NCBI GenBank assembly: GCA_002490835.1
Contig: DKUU01000039.1
Location: forward strand, 1 to 64,000
Direction: 5' to 3'
Source of the DNA: Lachnospiraceae bacterium UBA7196
GTDB taxonomy: Bacteria; Bacillota; Clostridia; Lachnospirales; Lachnospiraceae
Length of the DNA stretch: 64,000 nucleotides
The notes under the pieces are model-generated. The model searched no databases. It saw only the letters and a list, made by a program, of their open reading frames with translations, and was not told where the DNA came from. Numbering within the stretch: the first letter of the stretch is position 1; every line of letters starts with the position of its first letter. This document shows, one piece after another, positions 29,320 to 36,766 of the stretch. Both the position numbers and the translations under genes were made by a program.

Positions 29320-29559
29320 CTAGAATTCAATATTGTAGTTTTTTGAGAGAATTTCCTTCCCTTTTACAAAGGAACTAAAATCAATAATATCGTCTGTGTC
29401 CAGCATGATATCAAATGTATCTTCTACTGCTGCAACAAGTCCCATGTGTCCTACTGAATCCCATTCCGGAATACCCTGATACTCCAAATTCACTGCATCA
29501 TCTGCAGAAACAGAAAAAGATTCCACAAAAACATTTAAGTACTTTTCATAGTTTGTCAT
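29320..29559 (-). CDS. Acyl carrier protein
   Basis: This acidic protein of 79 residues has the phosphopantetheine site WDSVGHMGLV, with the attachment Ser at residue 35 from the chosen start. The length and the helix-2 pattern (VAAVEDTFDIMLDTDDI) are typical of stand-alone acyl carriers. The ATG at 29559 is preceded by GAGGTG six bases upstream. A GTG nine bases earlier lies inside that ribosome binding site and is not a likely start. It is encoded between the AMP-forming ligase and the transketolase genes, so it probably carries the acid that the ligase activates. It is separate from the housekeeping ACP, which is normally in the fatty acid cluster. Confidence 0.92.
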   Translation of the reverse strand: MTNYEKYLNVFVESFSVSADDAVNLEYQGIPEWDSVGHMGLVAAVEDTFDIMLDTDDIIDFSSFVKGKEILSKNYNIEF

Positions 29560-29623
29560 TCTCTTCACCTCATTTATATTATTTTTTACTTAACAAATAC
29601 TAATTGGAATTTAAGCAAGTGTA

Positions 29624-30601
29624 CTACGCCCTGTGTTTCAGCTTATTGTATATCCTATCGCATATCTGTCGTGCCGTAAGGCCACTTTTTTCCAATTGAT
29701 ACCTGTAATCACCTGCCGGCGGGAAAAAATCATCTATACCGATAATCTCTATCGGAGGATGTTTATCCATTCCTGCAATATGCTCACTGACTGCCCCTCC
29801 AAGACCACCCTTCACAGAATGTTCTTCTACTGTCACTATCAGCTTATACTTTGTTATGACCTCATCGATTATGTTTGTATCGAGCGGCTTTATCGTATGC
29901 ATGTTTATGACAGCAGCTGAAATATCCCTTTCATCAAGTAATCTTGCCGCTTCCATCGATTCATTGACCATAGATCCAGCAGCTATAAAGCACACATCCC
30001 TGCCTTCCCGTATCTGTACAGCCTTCCCAATCTTAAAATCATAGTCTTCCTTATACACGATTGGAGTATTTACCGGCCCTGTCAGCCGGATATAAATTGG
30101 ATCTTTCGTTTTTGATGCAGCAAGGATGCATTTAATGATTTCCGTACAATCTGCCGGTGACAAAATTGTTATATTAGGCAATGCTCTCATAATTGCCACA
30201 TCTTCTACGCTCATATGCGTAGCCCCTAAAATACCGGCTCCAAAACCTGCAGTTAATCCAACCAACTTTATTGGTAATTTCATATATGCCATATTCACTC
30301 TGACCTGATCCAGACATCTCGATGTTGCAAAACTGGCATAAGTTGTAGCAAAGGGAATGAGTCCTTCTTTCGCCATCCCTCCCGCTGCGCCAACCATATT
30401 CTGCTCAGCAATCCCAAAATTATATAACCGGTCCGGAAAACTACCTCTAAATCTTTCCAAACCCGAGAAATAGCACAAATCCGCAGTCAGCATAACTACA
30501 TCATCTGTATTCTCCGCCAATTCAACAGCCGCTGTGCCAACAGCCCCGCTTGGGCCGAGTCTTGACCATATTTTTGAATTTCTTGGGGTAAAATCTATCA
30601 T
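29624..30601 (-). CDS. Transketolase C-terminal subunit
   Basis: This 325-residue protein has the pyrimidine-binding domain of thiamine-diphosphate enzymes (VVMLTADLCYFSGLERFR, FNFGIAEQNMVGAAGGMA-like block with the conserved Glu) and the C-terminal transketolase domain (LIVTVEEHSVKGGLGGAV). It is half of a split transketolase. The other half is encoded just upstream and overlaps by four bases. Split transketolases of this type are found in archaea and in sugar or natural product loci. Here it may move a two-carbon unit onto an aldehyde, such as that made by LuxC, or onto a ketosugar. The full-length housekeeping transketolase would be elsewhere. Confidence 0.92.
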   Translation of the reverse strand: MIDFTPRNSKIWSRLGPSGAVGTAAVELAENTDDVVMLTADLCYFSGLERFRGSFPDRLYNFGIAEQNMVGAAGGMAKEGLIPFATTYASFATSRCLDQVRVNMAYMKLPIKLVGLTAGFGAGILGATHMSVEDVAIMRALPNITILSPADCTEIIKCILAASKTKDPIYIRLTGPVNTPIVYKEDYDFKIGKAVQIREGRDVCFIAAGSMVNESMEAARLLDERDISAAVINMHTIKPLDTNIIDEVITKYKLIVTVEEHSVKGGLGGAVSEHIAGMDKHPPIEIIGIDDFFPPAGDYRYQLEKSGLTARQICDRIYNKLKHRA

Positions 30602-31431
30602 CCATCCGCCTCCAGTTCTTCCATCGCTGTTCGATACTGTTCTTCAGATATTCTTGCGTTATGAAACTGCTTATTCCCTTCCATAAAGGAAATTCCTTTC
30701 CCCTTTACAGTGTTCGCTATAATAACCTTCGGCCCGTCACTCTCATAGTCATATCCATTCCAAATCTGTCCTATATCGTGGCCGTCTATCTCTATAGCAT
30801 CCCAGCCAAACTTTATCCACTTTTGCTTTGCTGGATTCATCTTCAATATCTCATCCGTAAATCCGTCATACTGAATTGCATTCGCATCAACTATTGCAAC
30901 CAAATTGGCCAACTCATAATGAGCCGCACTTGCCGCAGCTTCCCATACAGATCCTTCATCACACTCACCGTCACCCAAAAAAACATAAACTTTCGATTTT
31001 GTATTCTGCTTTTTCTTTAATGCCAATGCAACGCCAACGCCCAGAGATAATCCCTGTCCAAGACTTCCGCTGGCAAACTCAATTCCCTTAAGTCCATTTA
31101 GAGAAGGATGCCCGGAAAGCAAAGCTCCATTCTTTTTAAACTCTGCAAGACATTCCCGCTCAATAATACCCGCCTGCACCAATGCCGGATATAGCGCCAG
31201 AGCCGCATGCCCTTTGCTGAGAATAACCCGGTCTCGTTCTTCCCATTCCGGATTCCCCGGATTATAATTTATTTTCCCTGCATAAAGCACTGCCAGCAAT
31301 TCAACCATAGAAAGGCTGCCTCCTAAGTGTGCGCCGACATTTCCCAGAGAATATGTCATATTAATAATGTCTTTTCTCATTTGCTTCGCAGCCAATTTGC
31401 AATTATTTATTCTACTTTCCTCATTCATCAC
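30598..31431 (-). CDS. Transketolase N-terminal subunit
   Basis: This 277-residue subunit binds the thiamine diphosphate pyrophosphate. It has the YNPGNPEWEERDRVILSKGH block and the GDGECDEGSVWEAA motif, with the partner Asn in IVDANAIQYDG. It pairs with the C-terminal subunit encoded next, and the stop and start overlap by four bases. Its own start overlaps the stop of the SDR gene by four bases (ATGA). The tight coupling of SDR, transketolase subunits, ACP and ligase argues that they form one pathway. The acceptor is unknown. Confidence 0.92.
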   Translation of the reverse strand: MMNEESRINNCKLAAKQMRKDIINMTYSLGNVGAHLGGSLSMVELLAVLYAGKINYNPGNPEWEERDRVILSKGHAALALYPALVQAGIIERECLAEFKKNGALLSGHPSLNGLKGIEFASGSLGQGLSLGVGVALALKKKQNTKSKVYVFLGDGECDEGSVWEAAASAAHYELANLVAIVDANAIQYDGFTDEILKMNPAKQKWIKFGWDAIEIDGHDIGQIWNGYDYESDGPKVIIANTVKGKGISFMEGNKQFHNARISEEQYRTAMEELEADG

Positions 31432-32171
31432 ATACCACCATCCACTCTGATAATCTGTCCGGTCATATAACTGGAAAGATCACTGGCTAGAAATGCCACA
31501 ACATTTGCAATTTCCTCCGGCTTCCCTTCTCTTTGCATAATTACATGCTGTAATGTTTCTCTTTTTAAGCTGTCACTTATTTGACCGCCCATTCTGGTTT
31601 CAACTATTCCCGGTGCCACCCCATTTACACGTATTCCATATTGCCATAATTCTCTTGCGAGCTGCCTAACCCCTGCTCCATTTACAGCAGCTTTACTCGC
31701 CACATATTCATATTGGCCTAAAATTCCGTCTATTCCCGCCACCGACGAAATATGAATAATATTTCCTGTTTGATTCCTCATCATTAGTCTGGCAACATAT
31801 TGTGTTAATAACGTTCCTCCCCAAAAGTTAATATCAAAAACCTTTTTCATCTTCTCTAAAGGCGACATAACAAAACTGGTACTCTCGTCCGCAATCCCCG
31901 CAACATTCACTAACACATCAATCTGATTATTCTGTTTCTTAATCTCACTGACACCCGCTTTTATTTGATTTTCATCAAGTAGATCAAAATAGACCGGCCA
32001 TATCTGCACCTTATACTTCTCTGCAAGTTTAACCATTTCTGCTTCGAAATCGTCATCAAAGTTTTTCGCACAAGCCCATATGTTGGCTCCGTTTTTTGCA
32101 AAAACTTCAACAACGGCCTTGCCTATTCCTCTTCTGGCACCAGTAATAATCGCATTTTTACCCTGCAGCAT
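31428..32171 (-). CDS. SDR family oxidoreductase (FabG-like)
   Basis: This classical short-chain dehydrogenase of 247 residues has the NAD(P) motif ITGARRGIGKAVVEVF, the NVAGIAD block, the catalytic Ser in IIHISSVAG, and YEYVASKAA with the Tyr-x3-Lys pair. The end, GQIIRVDGGM, is typical of FabG-like members. I chose the ATG at 32171, which has GGGAGG five bases upstream. The GTG three bases earlier is less likely. It reduces a ketone or oxidises an alcohol, perhaps the ketone made by the transketolase subunits, with which its gene is coupled. Confidence 0.9.
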   Translation of the reverse strand: MLQGKNAIITGARRGIGKAVVEVFAKNGANIWACAKNFDDDFEAEMVKLAEKYKVQIWPVYFDLLDENQIKAGVSEIKKQNNQIDVLVNVAGIADESTSFVMSPLEKMKKVFDINFWGGTLLTQYVARLMMRNQTGNIIHISSVAGIDGILGQYEYVASKAAVNGAGVRQLARELWQYGIRVNGVAPGIVETRMGGQISDSLKRETLQHVIMQREGKPEEIANVVAFLASDLSSYMTGQIIRVDGGM

Positions 32172-32212
32172 CACTTCCTCCCAAAACTACTTCTTTCCGG
32201 TAATCTGATTAC

Positions 32213-32794
32213 TTATTCTCTTTTTCCAAAACGATCTACAAGCTGCTTTATTTTCTCTCTTTTTTCTAAATAGTTCCCTTTTGAAATCCGAAACCTGATA
32301 TTTTCCATATCAAATTCAGCATTATGAGTCCTTTCGATTTCAATCCCACCCACTTGCCTGTTTACTCCTATTGCTGCCGTATTACCCTCAAATACATCCG
32401 TATAGATTACTTCTAAACCCAAATTAAAGAAAGCAAATTCATGAACCAGATAAATAATTTCCAAATTTTGCAGAGGATTCCCCAACAACAGGGCCCGGCC
32501 AATTTCTCCCGTCCTTTTCTCCTGATCTATTTCATAAATGGCATATGTTCCCAAAGGGTTCCCTGCTAAATCACAGGCTATTAAAAAGAATGAATCTGTG
32601 GTTTCAATCTGGCTTCTCAACCATGATTTCTGCGCTTCAATACCTCCTGACAAAGCATGCATATACTTGGTACGGCTCCTATCCTGCCTTATCCTATATG
32701 TATATTCAGCATCCTCAACTGATGCTGATCGCAAATACACCTGTTTTCCTCTTAACTCACCATCAATCTTCAACCTCTTTATCCCCGCTTTCAT
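32213..32794 (-). CDS. GNAT family N-acetyltransferase (RimJ/RimL-like, amino-sugar type)
   Basis: This 193-residue protein has an N-terminal LRSASVEDAEYTYRIRQD, the acetyl-CoA region GEIGRALLLGNPLQNLEIIY, and the late VFEGNTAAIGVNRQVGGIE typical of GNAT enzymes. Members with this pattern (PseH, WecD and similar) acylate amino groups on nucleotide sugars. With FdtA and FdtB homologues in the same locus it is a good candidate to acylate the 3-amino group. It could accept acyl-ACP rather than acetyl-CoA, given the ACP encoded nearby. The 5' end overlaps the GT2 gene upstream by 32 bases. A later Met is not available nearby, so the overlap is probably real. Confidence 0.82.
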   Translation of the reverse strand: MKAGIKRLKIDGELRGKQVYLRSASVEDAEYTYRIRQDRSRTKYMHALSGGIEAQKSWLRSQIETTDSFFLIACDLAGNPLGTYAIYEIDQEKRTGEIGRALLLGNPLQNLEIIYLVHEFAFFNLGLEVIYTDVFEGNTAAIGVNRQVGGIEIERTHNAEFDMENIRFRISKGNYLEKREKIKQLVDRFGKRE

Positions 32795-33701
32795 CTTCGA
32801 TTATATATGGCGGCCGCCGTCTTGAAGAATCAAACGTACGCCACATATATTCTCCCAAAATACCTATGGAAAACATGATAACGCCAAAGCTAAACAAATT
32901 AAAAATAAACAGTGTTGTCCAACCTTGCACTTCAATATACCCTTTCAGTTTTCCAATCACCTCCACAACAGCCCAGATAAAGGCTCCAAAAAATGAAAAG
33001 ATGCCTATCGTTGTAACAATCTTTATCGGAACAGTAGAAAAACTAAACAACGTATCCGCTACCAATCTGATTTTCTTCCTTAGTGTCCATTTGCTTGTTC
33101 CTATTTCTCTTGCTTTTCTCACATAATATACTTCACTTGTCCTAAATCCGCTCCAAAGAATCTGACCGGTTAGAGAACTGTTTTTTTCATCCAGCGCAAG
33201 TAAAACTTGTTTTACCTTCTTATCGATCAGCCAGACGTCAAATCCTTTCTTCGGCATCGTTGGCAATGAAGTCTTCCTGACAATCCAATAATACAGATTT
33301 GAAAACAATACCTGTTTCCGGCTTTCCTCACGGTCTTTTCTGACTGCAAGCACTACATTATAGCCCTCTTTCCAACGTTCTACCATGTCAAATAATAATT
33401 CTGTCGGTTCCTGCAGATCAGCAGCCTTGCAGACTATACAATCACCCGTCGCCTGATTCAATCCACACAAGGTAGCAGCATGCGATCCGAAATTTCTTGA
33501 CAGGCTAATTATCTTAATATTCGAATCCCGCAAAGCCAATTCCTGCATCACTTCATAACTCTTATCTCCGGATCCGTCATTGACCATGATAATCTCATAG
33601 TCATACTCTATTTTATCTATAAATTTTTCTTTTAAATCCGCATATAACGGCCTTAAATTATCCTGATTGTAATAGACCGGAATGACTACTGATATTTTCA
33701 T
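32763..33701 (-). CDS. GtrB-like polyprenyl-phosphate glycosyltransferase (GT2)
   Basis: This 312-residue protein has a GT-A domain starting ISVVIPVYYNQDNLRPLY. Its metal site reads KAADLQEP instead of the usual DADLQDP, so one Asp is replaced. Two C-terminal membrane spans lie at about residues 232-252 and 264-285. The FGSHAATLCGL stretch and overall layout match GtrB/DPM1-type enzymes. It would form a polyprenyl-phosphate sugar for the YfhO protein encoded two genes upstream (34147-36711). The altered metal motif (KAAD) is also seen in some natural family members, so activity is likely but not certain. Confidence 0.85.
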   Translation of the reverse strand: MKISVVIPVYYNQDNLRPLYADLKEKFIDKIEYDYEIIMVNDGSGDKSYEVMQELALRDSNIKIISLSRNFGSHAATLCGLNQATGDCIVCKAADLQEPTELLFDMVERWKEGYNVVLAVRKDREESRKQVLFSNLYYWIVRKTSLPTMPKKGFDVWLIDKKVKQVLLALDEKNSSLTGQILWSGFRTSEVYYVRKAREIGTSKWTLRKKIRLVADTLFSFSTVPIKIVTTIGIFSFFGAFIWAVVEVIGKLKGYIEVQGWTTLFIFNLFSFGVIMFSIGILGEYMWRTFDSSRRRPPYIIEDESGDKEVED

Positions 33702-34121
33702 TTACTTATCCTCTTCTTCGATGAGTTTTAAATATTTATCATATTCCCTTATATATTCACTCGCATCATAATGCTCGCTGGCAAGGCAGAGCAAAACTGA
33801 ATCCTGACTGAAATCATACATATCCTTCCATACCATTTTAGGAAGATAGATTCCTGTATGCGGTCTGTTCAGCAAAAATACTGCTTCATTTCCTTTGCCA
33901 TCACGCACTTTCACCTTGCATTGTCCTGCAACATTAATCAATACAAATTCTGTCCTGCGATTGGCATGCTGACCCCTGACAACGCTTTCGTCTGAACCAT
34001 ATATATAAAAAATTCTCTTAATATCAAACGGGATATCTTTTTGTCCTTCTACAACTACTAAATGGCCTCTTTCATCCCCATTCTGGGGAAATTCAAGCAT
34101 CTGTGGTCCTAAATATTTCAT
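33702..34121 (-). CDS. FdtA/QdtA-like sugar 3,4-ketoisomerase (cupin, WxcM C-terminal type)
   Basis: This 139-residue single cupin has the pattern DERGHLVVVEGQKDIPFDIKR, then GSDESVVRGQHANRRTEFVL, where the His of RGQHA is the catalytic residue in FdtA-type enzymes, and later LNRPHTGIYLPKMVWKDM. These proteins convert dTDP-4-keto-6-deoxyglucose to the 3-keto isomer. The length is standard. An FdtB-like aminotransferase is encoded at 24356 and a GNAT enzyme at 32213, so a dTDP-3-acylamino-3,6-dideoxyhexose pathway is likely. The gene ends one base before the ATG of the GtrB-like gene. Confidence 0.9.
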   Translation of the reverse strand: MKYLGPQMLEFPQNGDERGHLVVVEGQKDIPFDIKRIFYIYGSDESVVRGQHANRRTEFVLINVAGQCKVKVRDGKGNEAVFLLNRPHTGIYLPKMVWKDMYDFSQDSVLLCLASEHYDASEYIREYDKYLKLIEEEDK

Positions 34122-34146
34122 GGCGCTTTCTCCTCATATAATATCT

Positions 34147-36711
34147 TTAATTAATTTCAGAAGATACTCGTTTTCGTTTGATCATATAAAATCTTATTCC
34201 TATCACGCATACTGTCAAACAAAACAAACCAGATATCGTCAAACCAATATAAAAATCAACGGGACGAAATTCCAGAGTAATTTCATGAACCCCCTCAGAC
34301 ACCTTAATTCCCATAAAACAATTATCAACTGTGGAGATTGGCACTTTCACACCATCCACGTAGGCTTTCCAGCCGTTATAATGCGTTTGCAAAATTGTGA
34401 CATAGCCCTCTGTTGGCGCATTTACCGTCATGGAAATATCACAAAATCCAAATGCATTCATTTCCACATAACGATCTTTTTTCATTCGTCCCGTATCTAT
34501 CAAAGCTGCAGAAGCCGGTGCAATATTATCTGCAGAAGTCAAATCTATCTTTGTATATACTGTATCTATATTGGGGAAATACACATCTACATAATATCCG
34601 CCGTCAATCGCTTTTGTCTCATATTCCCCTTCGTACTGCTGACCATTCCCATCACTGTCATAATAAGTAACAGTCAAATTCTTACGATCAGTTATCTCAG
34701 TGCCATAAAATAACCTTATTCTACAAGTTTTACTATCCCCCGCAGAAATCGATTTCTCTATACTGACAACTCCATCACCAAAAATAATCGGCAGTTCCTC
34801 ATTATACATAATTCCCTGTTCAAACCTTATCTTTGAATCCGCTGTAATGCGCTCCCCGTCTACATAGATCTGCTCCGGCGCTGTACTTGCGCTATTAACC
34901 CACACATCATATGCAACATCATCCTGCGTCACAATATCATTCGTAAAATAGGCCTCCGGATTTTGCTCTATAATACTTCTCCGATAAGTATTTTTAAAAT
35001 TTTGTACATTTTGCAGTAAGATTGATAAATATCCATCCCCATCTAATATCTTGTTAAAAACAACGGATTGGCTGTCCATCTTATGACTGCCCCGCACACT
35101 ATCCGCAAAATCTACAGTTGTATTCCGCTCCGCGTACTTCTTAAATTCATTTTGAATCAAATCCTGAACTGCATGGTTATAAGAATACTCGCTATGATTA
35201 TAGCTTGCTATCGTACTCGGAAATTCTTTATGATGAAAAACTGTAGCATCCAATAAAACTGCAACCATTATTCCCATTATAAATACATTTGTGTTAAAAC
35301 CTTTTCGTGAACTAACATAGAAGAGGCTCAGATAACCCCCCACCACAACAGCCGTAAACCATGCCGAATTCGAAAAAGCGGAGACGACTGTTTTATCAAA
35401 CTGAAAAGCATCATTCGCCATATAAGCAAAAAGGCCAAATATCACTGCAAATAACAGTACGATCAAAAATATAGTTTTTGTCAATCGATATGGCGCTTCC
35501 ACATCTTGTTTGCTCATAACCTCATAAAGAGCATTTGTAACATTCAGCAGTAGAAACATAGCAAAAATACATCTGTCAACCGATGGAAATCGAAAGCTCG
35601 AATACATTGGAAAAAAGCGAAACAAAATCTCATACAGGAAGAAATCCGACCCAAGGCATACAAACAATGCCGCGCCCCCCATTCCGAGATACAATAATTT
35701 ATTTCTATTCTTTGACTTTAAAATCACTGGAAGAAGTAGAACGGTTATAATCCCTACATAAAAATTTATCATGCTGCTGTCCGCGCTCAGCGCAAATGCC
35801 GCCGTACGCGGAAATAACAATGACATAAGCGCTATGATACCGGGATTATGGGGAATCTGCCCAATCCCGCTTGTCCTTGTCAAGTCTCCCATGATATTCA
35901 AAAACGGAATCAACGACACGGCACAACATAATACCGTACAGACTCCAACCAGCACATAGCTTCTGAACGCAAATAATATATTTTTAATCAAACTTTTATG
36001 TCTCTCATAACCAAAATATAATGTATATGGTGCAAGAAACAAAAAAGCATCGTAGAAAAGCTCCGGATAGCCTCCTAAAAAAATCATTCCCGCGGAAACT
36101 CCCGCCAACATCGCGTAAATCATCTGCTTCTTTTCCAAATATTCACGCATAAAATAGAATACATACGGAACCCAGGCCGCAGATATTATAATCATAATAT
36201 GCTGTGCATTTGATAAAAAAACGCCTGAGTTACAATAGAGTAAACCGGCAGCAATACTTGCCATCAAAGACGTTAAAGTCCATTGTCCGGATCGCTCTCT
36301 TAATTCCTGCTGTCCCAGCAAGAACATGCCAAAGCCACCTATCGCTATGTGTATTACATAGGAAAAAGCCAAGACAATCGGATTGTATCCAATCAACGCT
36401 AAAAGCAAAGTAATCGGATACCAAATCGGTGTGCCGACCATGGTATATGTCGGAGTCCCATATTGCATCAGTGGATTCCACAACATAATCTCTCCGTTTT
36501 TCAATGCGTCTGACATCAATACCTGATGCGGATATTCTGCAATCCAAATATCCCATTTCATTAGATTTTCACCTAATAGAAGGGACCAATTGAAAACTGA
36601 TGCAAGTAGTAAATAAACCAAAAAGATGACGACGTATCCAATGGCTGTATGACTGTTTAACCACATCAAAAAATAGTTTGTTGTTAACTTTTCATTTTGT
36701 GCTTTTACCAT
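34147..36711 (-). CDS. YfhO family membrane protein (second copy)
   Basis: This 854-residue protein has an N-terminal span, a large loop with KWDIWIAEYPHQVLMSDAL, and about 12 more spans up to residue 480. An extracytoplasmic beta-rich domain follows, ending with the family motif THYNGWKAYVDGVKVPI, and a final span precedes a basic tail. The length is normal for YfhO. It would attach a sugar from polyprenyl phosphate to a wall or membrane polymer outside the cell, with the GtrB-like protein of 32763-33701 as likely donor enzyme. It is only distantly like the longer YfhO at 12247-15471. The acceptor is unknown. Confidence 0.88.
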   Translation of the reverse strand: MVKAQNEKLTTNYFLMWLNSHTAIGYVVIFLVYLLLASVFNWSLLLGENLMKWDIWIAEYPHQVLMSDALKNGEIMLWNPLMQYGTPTYTMVGTPIWYPITLLLALIGYNPIVLAFSYVIHIAIGGFGMFLLGQQELRERSGQWTLTSLMASIAAGLLYCNSGVFLSNAQHIMIIISAAWVPYVFYFMREYLEKKQMIYAMLAGVSAGMIFLGGYPELFYDAFLFLAPYTLYFGYERHKSLIKNILFAFRSYVLVGVCTVLCCAVSLIPFLNIMGDLTRTSGIGQIPHNPGIIALMSLLFPRTAAFALSADSSMINFYVGIITVLLLPVILKSKNRNKLLYLGMGGAALFVCLGSDFFLYEILFRFFPMYSSFRFPSVDRCIFAMFLLLNVTNALYEVMSKQDVEAPYRLTKTIFLIVLLFAVIFGLFAYMANDAFQFDKTVVSAFSNSAWFTAVVVGGYLSLFYVSSRKGFNTNVFIMGIMVAVLLDATVFHHKEFPSTIASYNHSEYSYNHAVQDLIQNEFKKYAERNTTVDFADSVRGSHKMDSQSVVFNKILDGDGYLSILLQNVQNFKNTYRRSIIEQNPEAYFTNDIVTQDDVAYDVWVNSASTAPEQIYVDGERITADSKIRFEQGIMYNEELPIIFGDGVVSIEKSISAGDSKTCRIRLFYGTEITDRKNLTVTYYDSDGNGQQYEGEYETKAIDGGYYVDVYFPNIDTVYTKIDLTSADNIAPASAALIDTGRMKKDRYVEMNAFGFCDISMTVNAPTEGYVTILQTHYNGWKAYVDGVKVPISTVDNCFMGIKVSEGVHEITLEFRPVDFYIGLTISGLFCLTVCVIGIRFYMIKRKRVSSEIN

Positions 36712-36766
36712 AATTTACGTCCTCTTTACTTCACTAGACTGCATTATTAAATCAATCACTTTTTTA

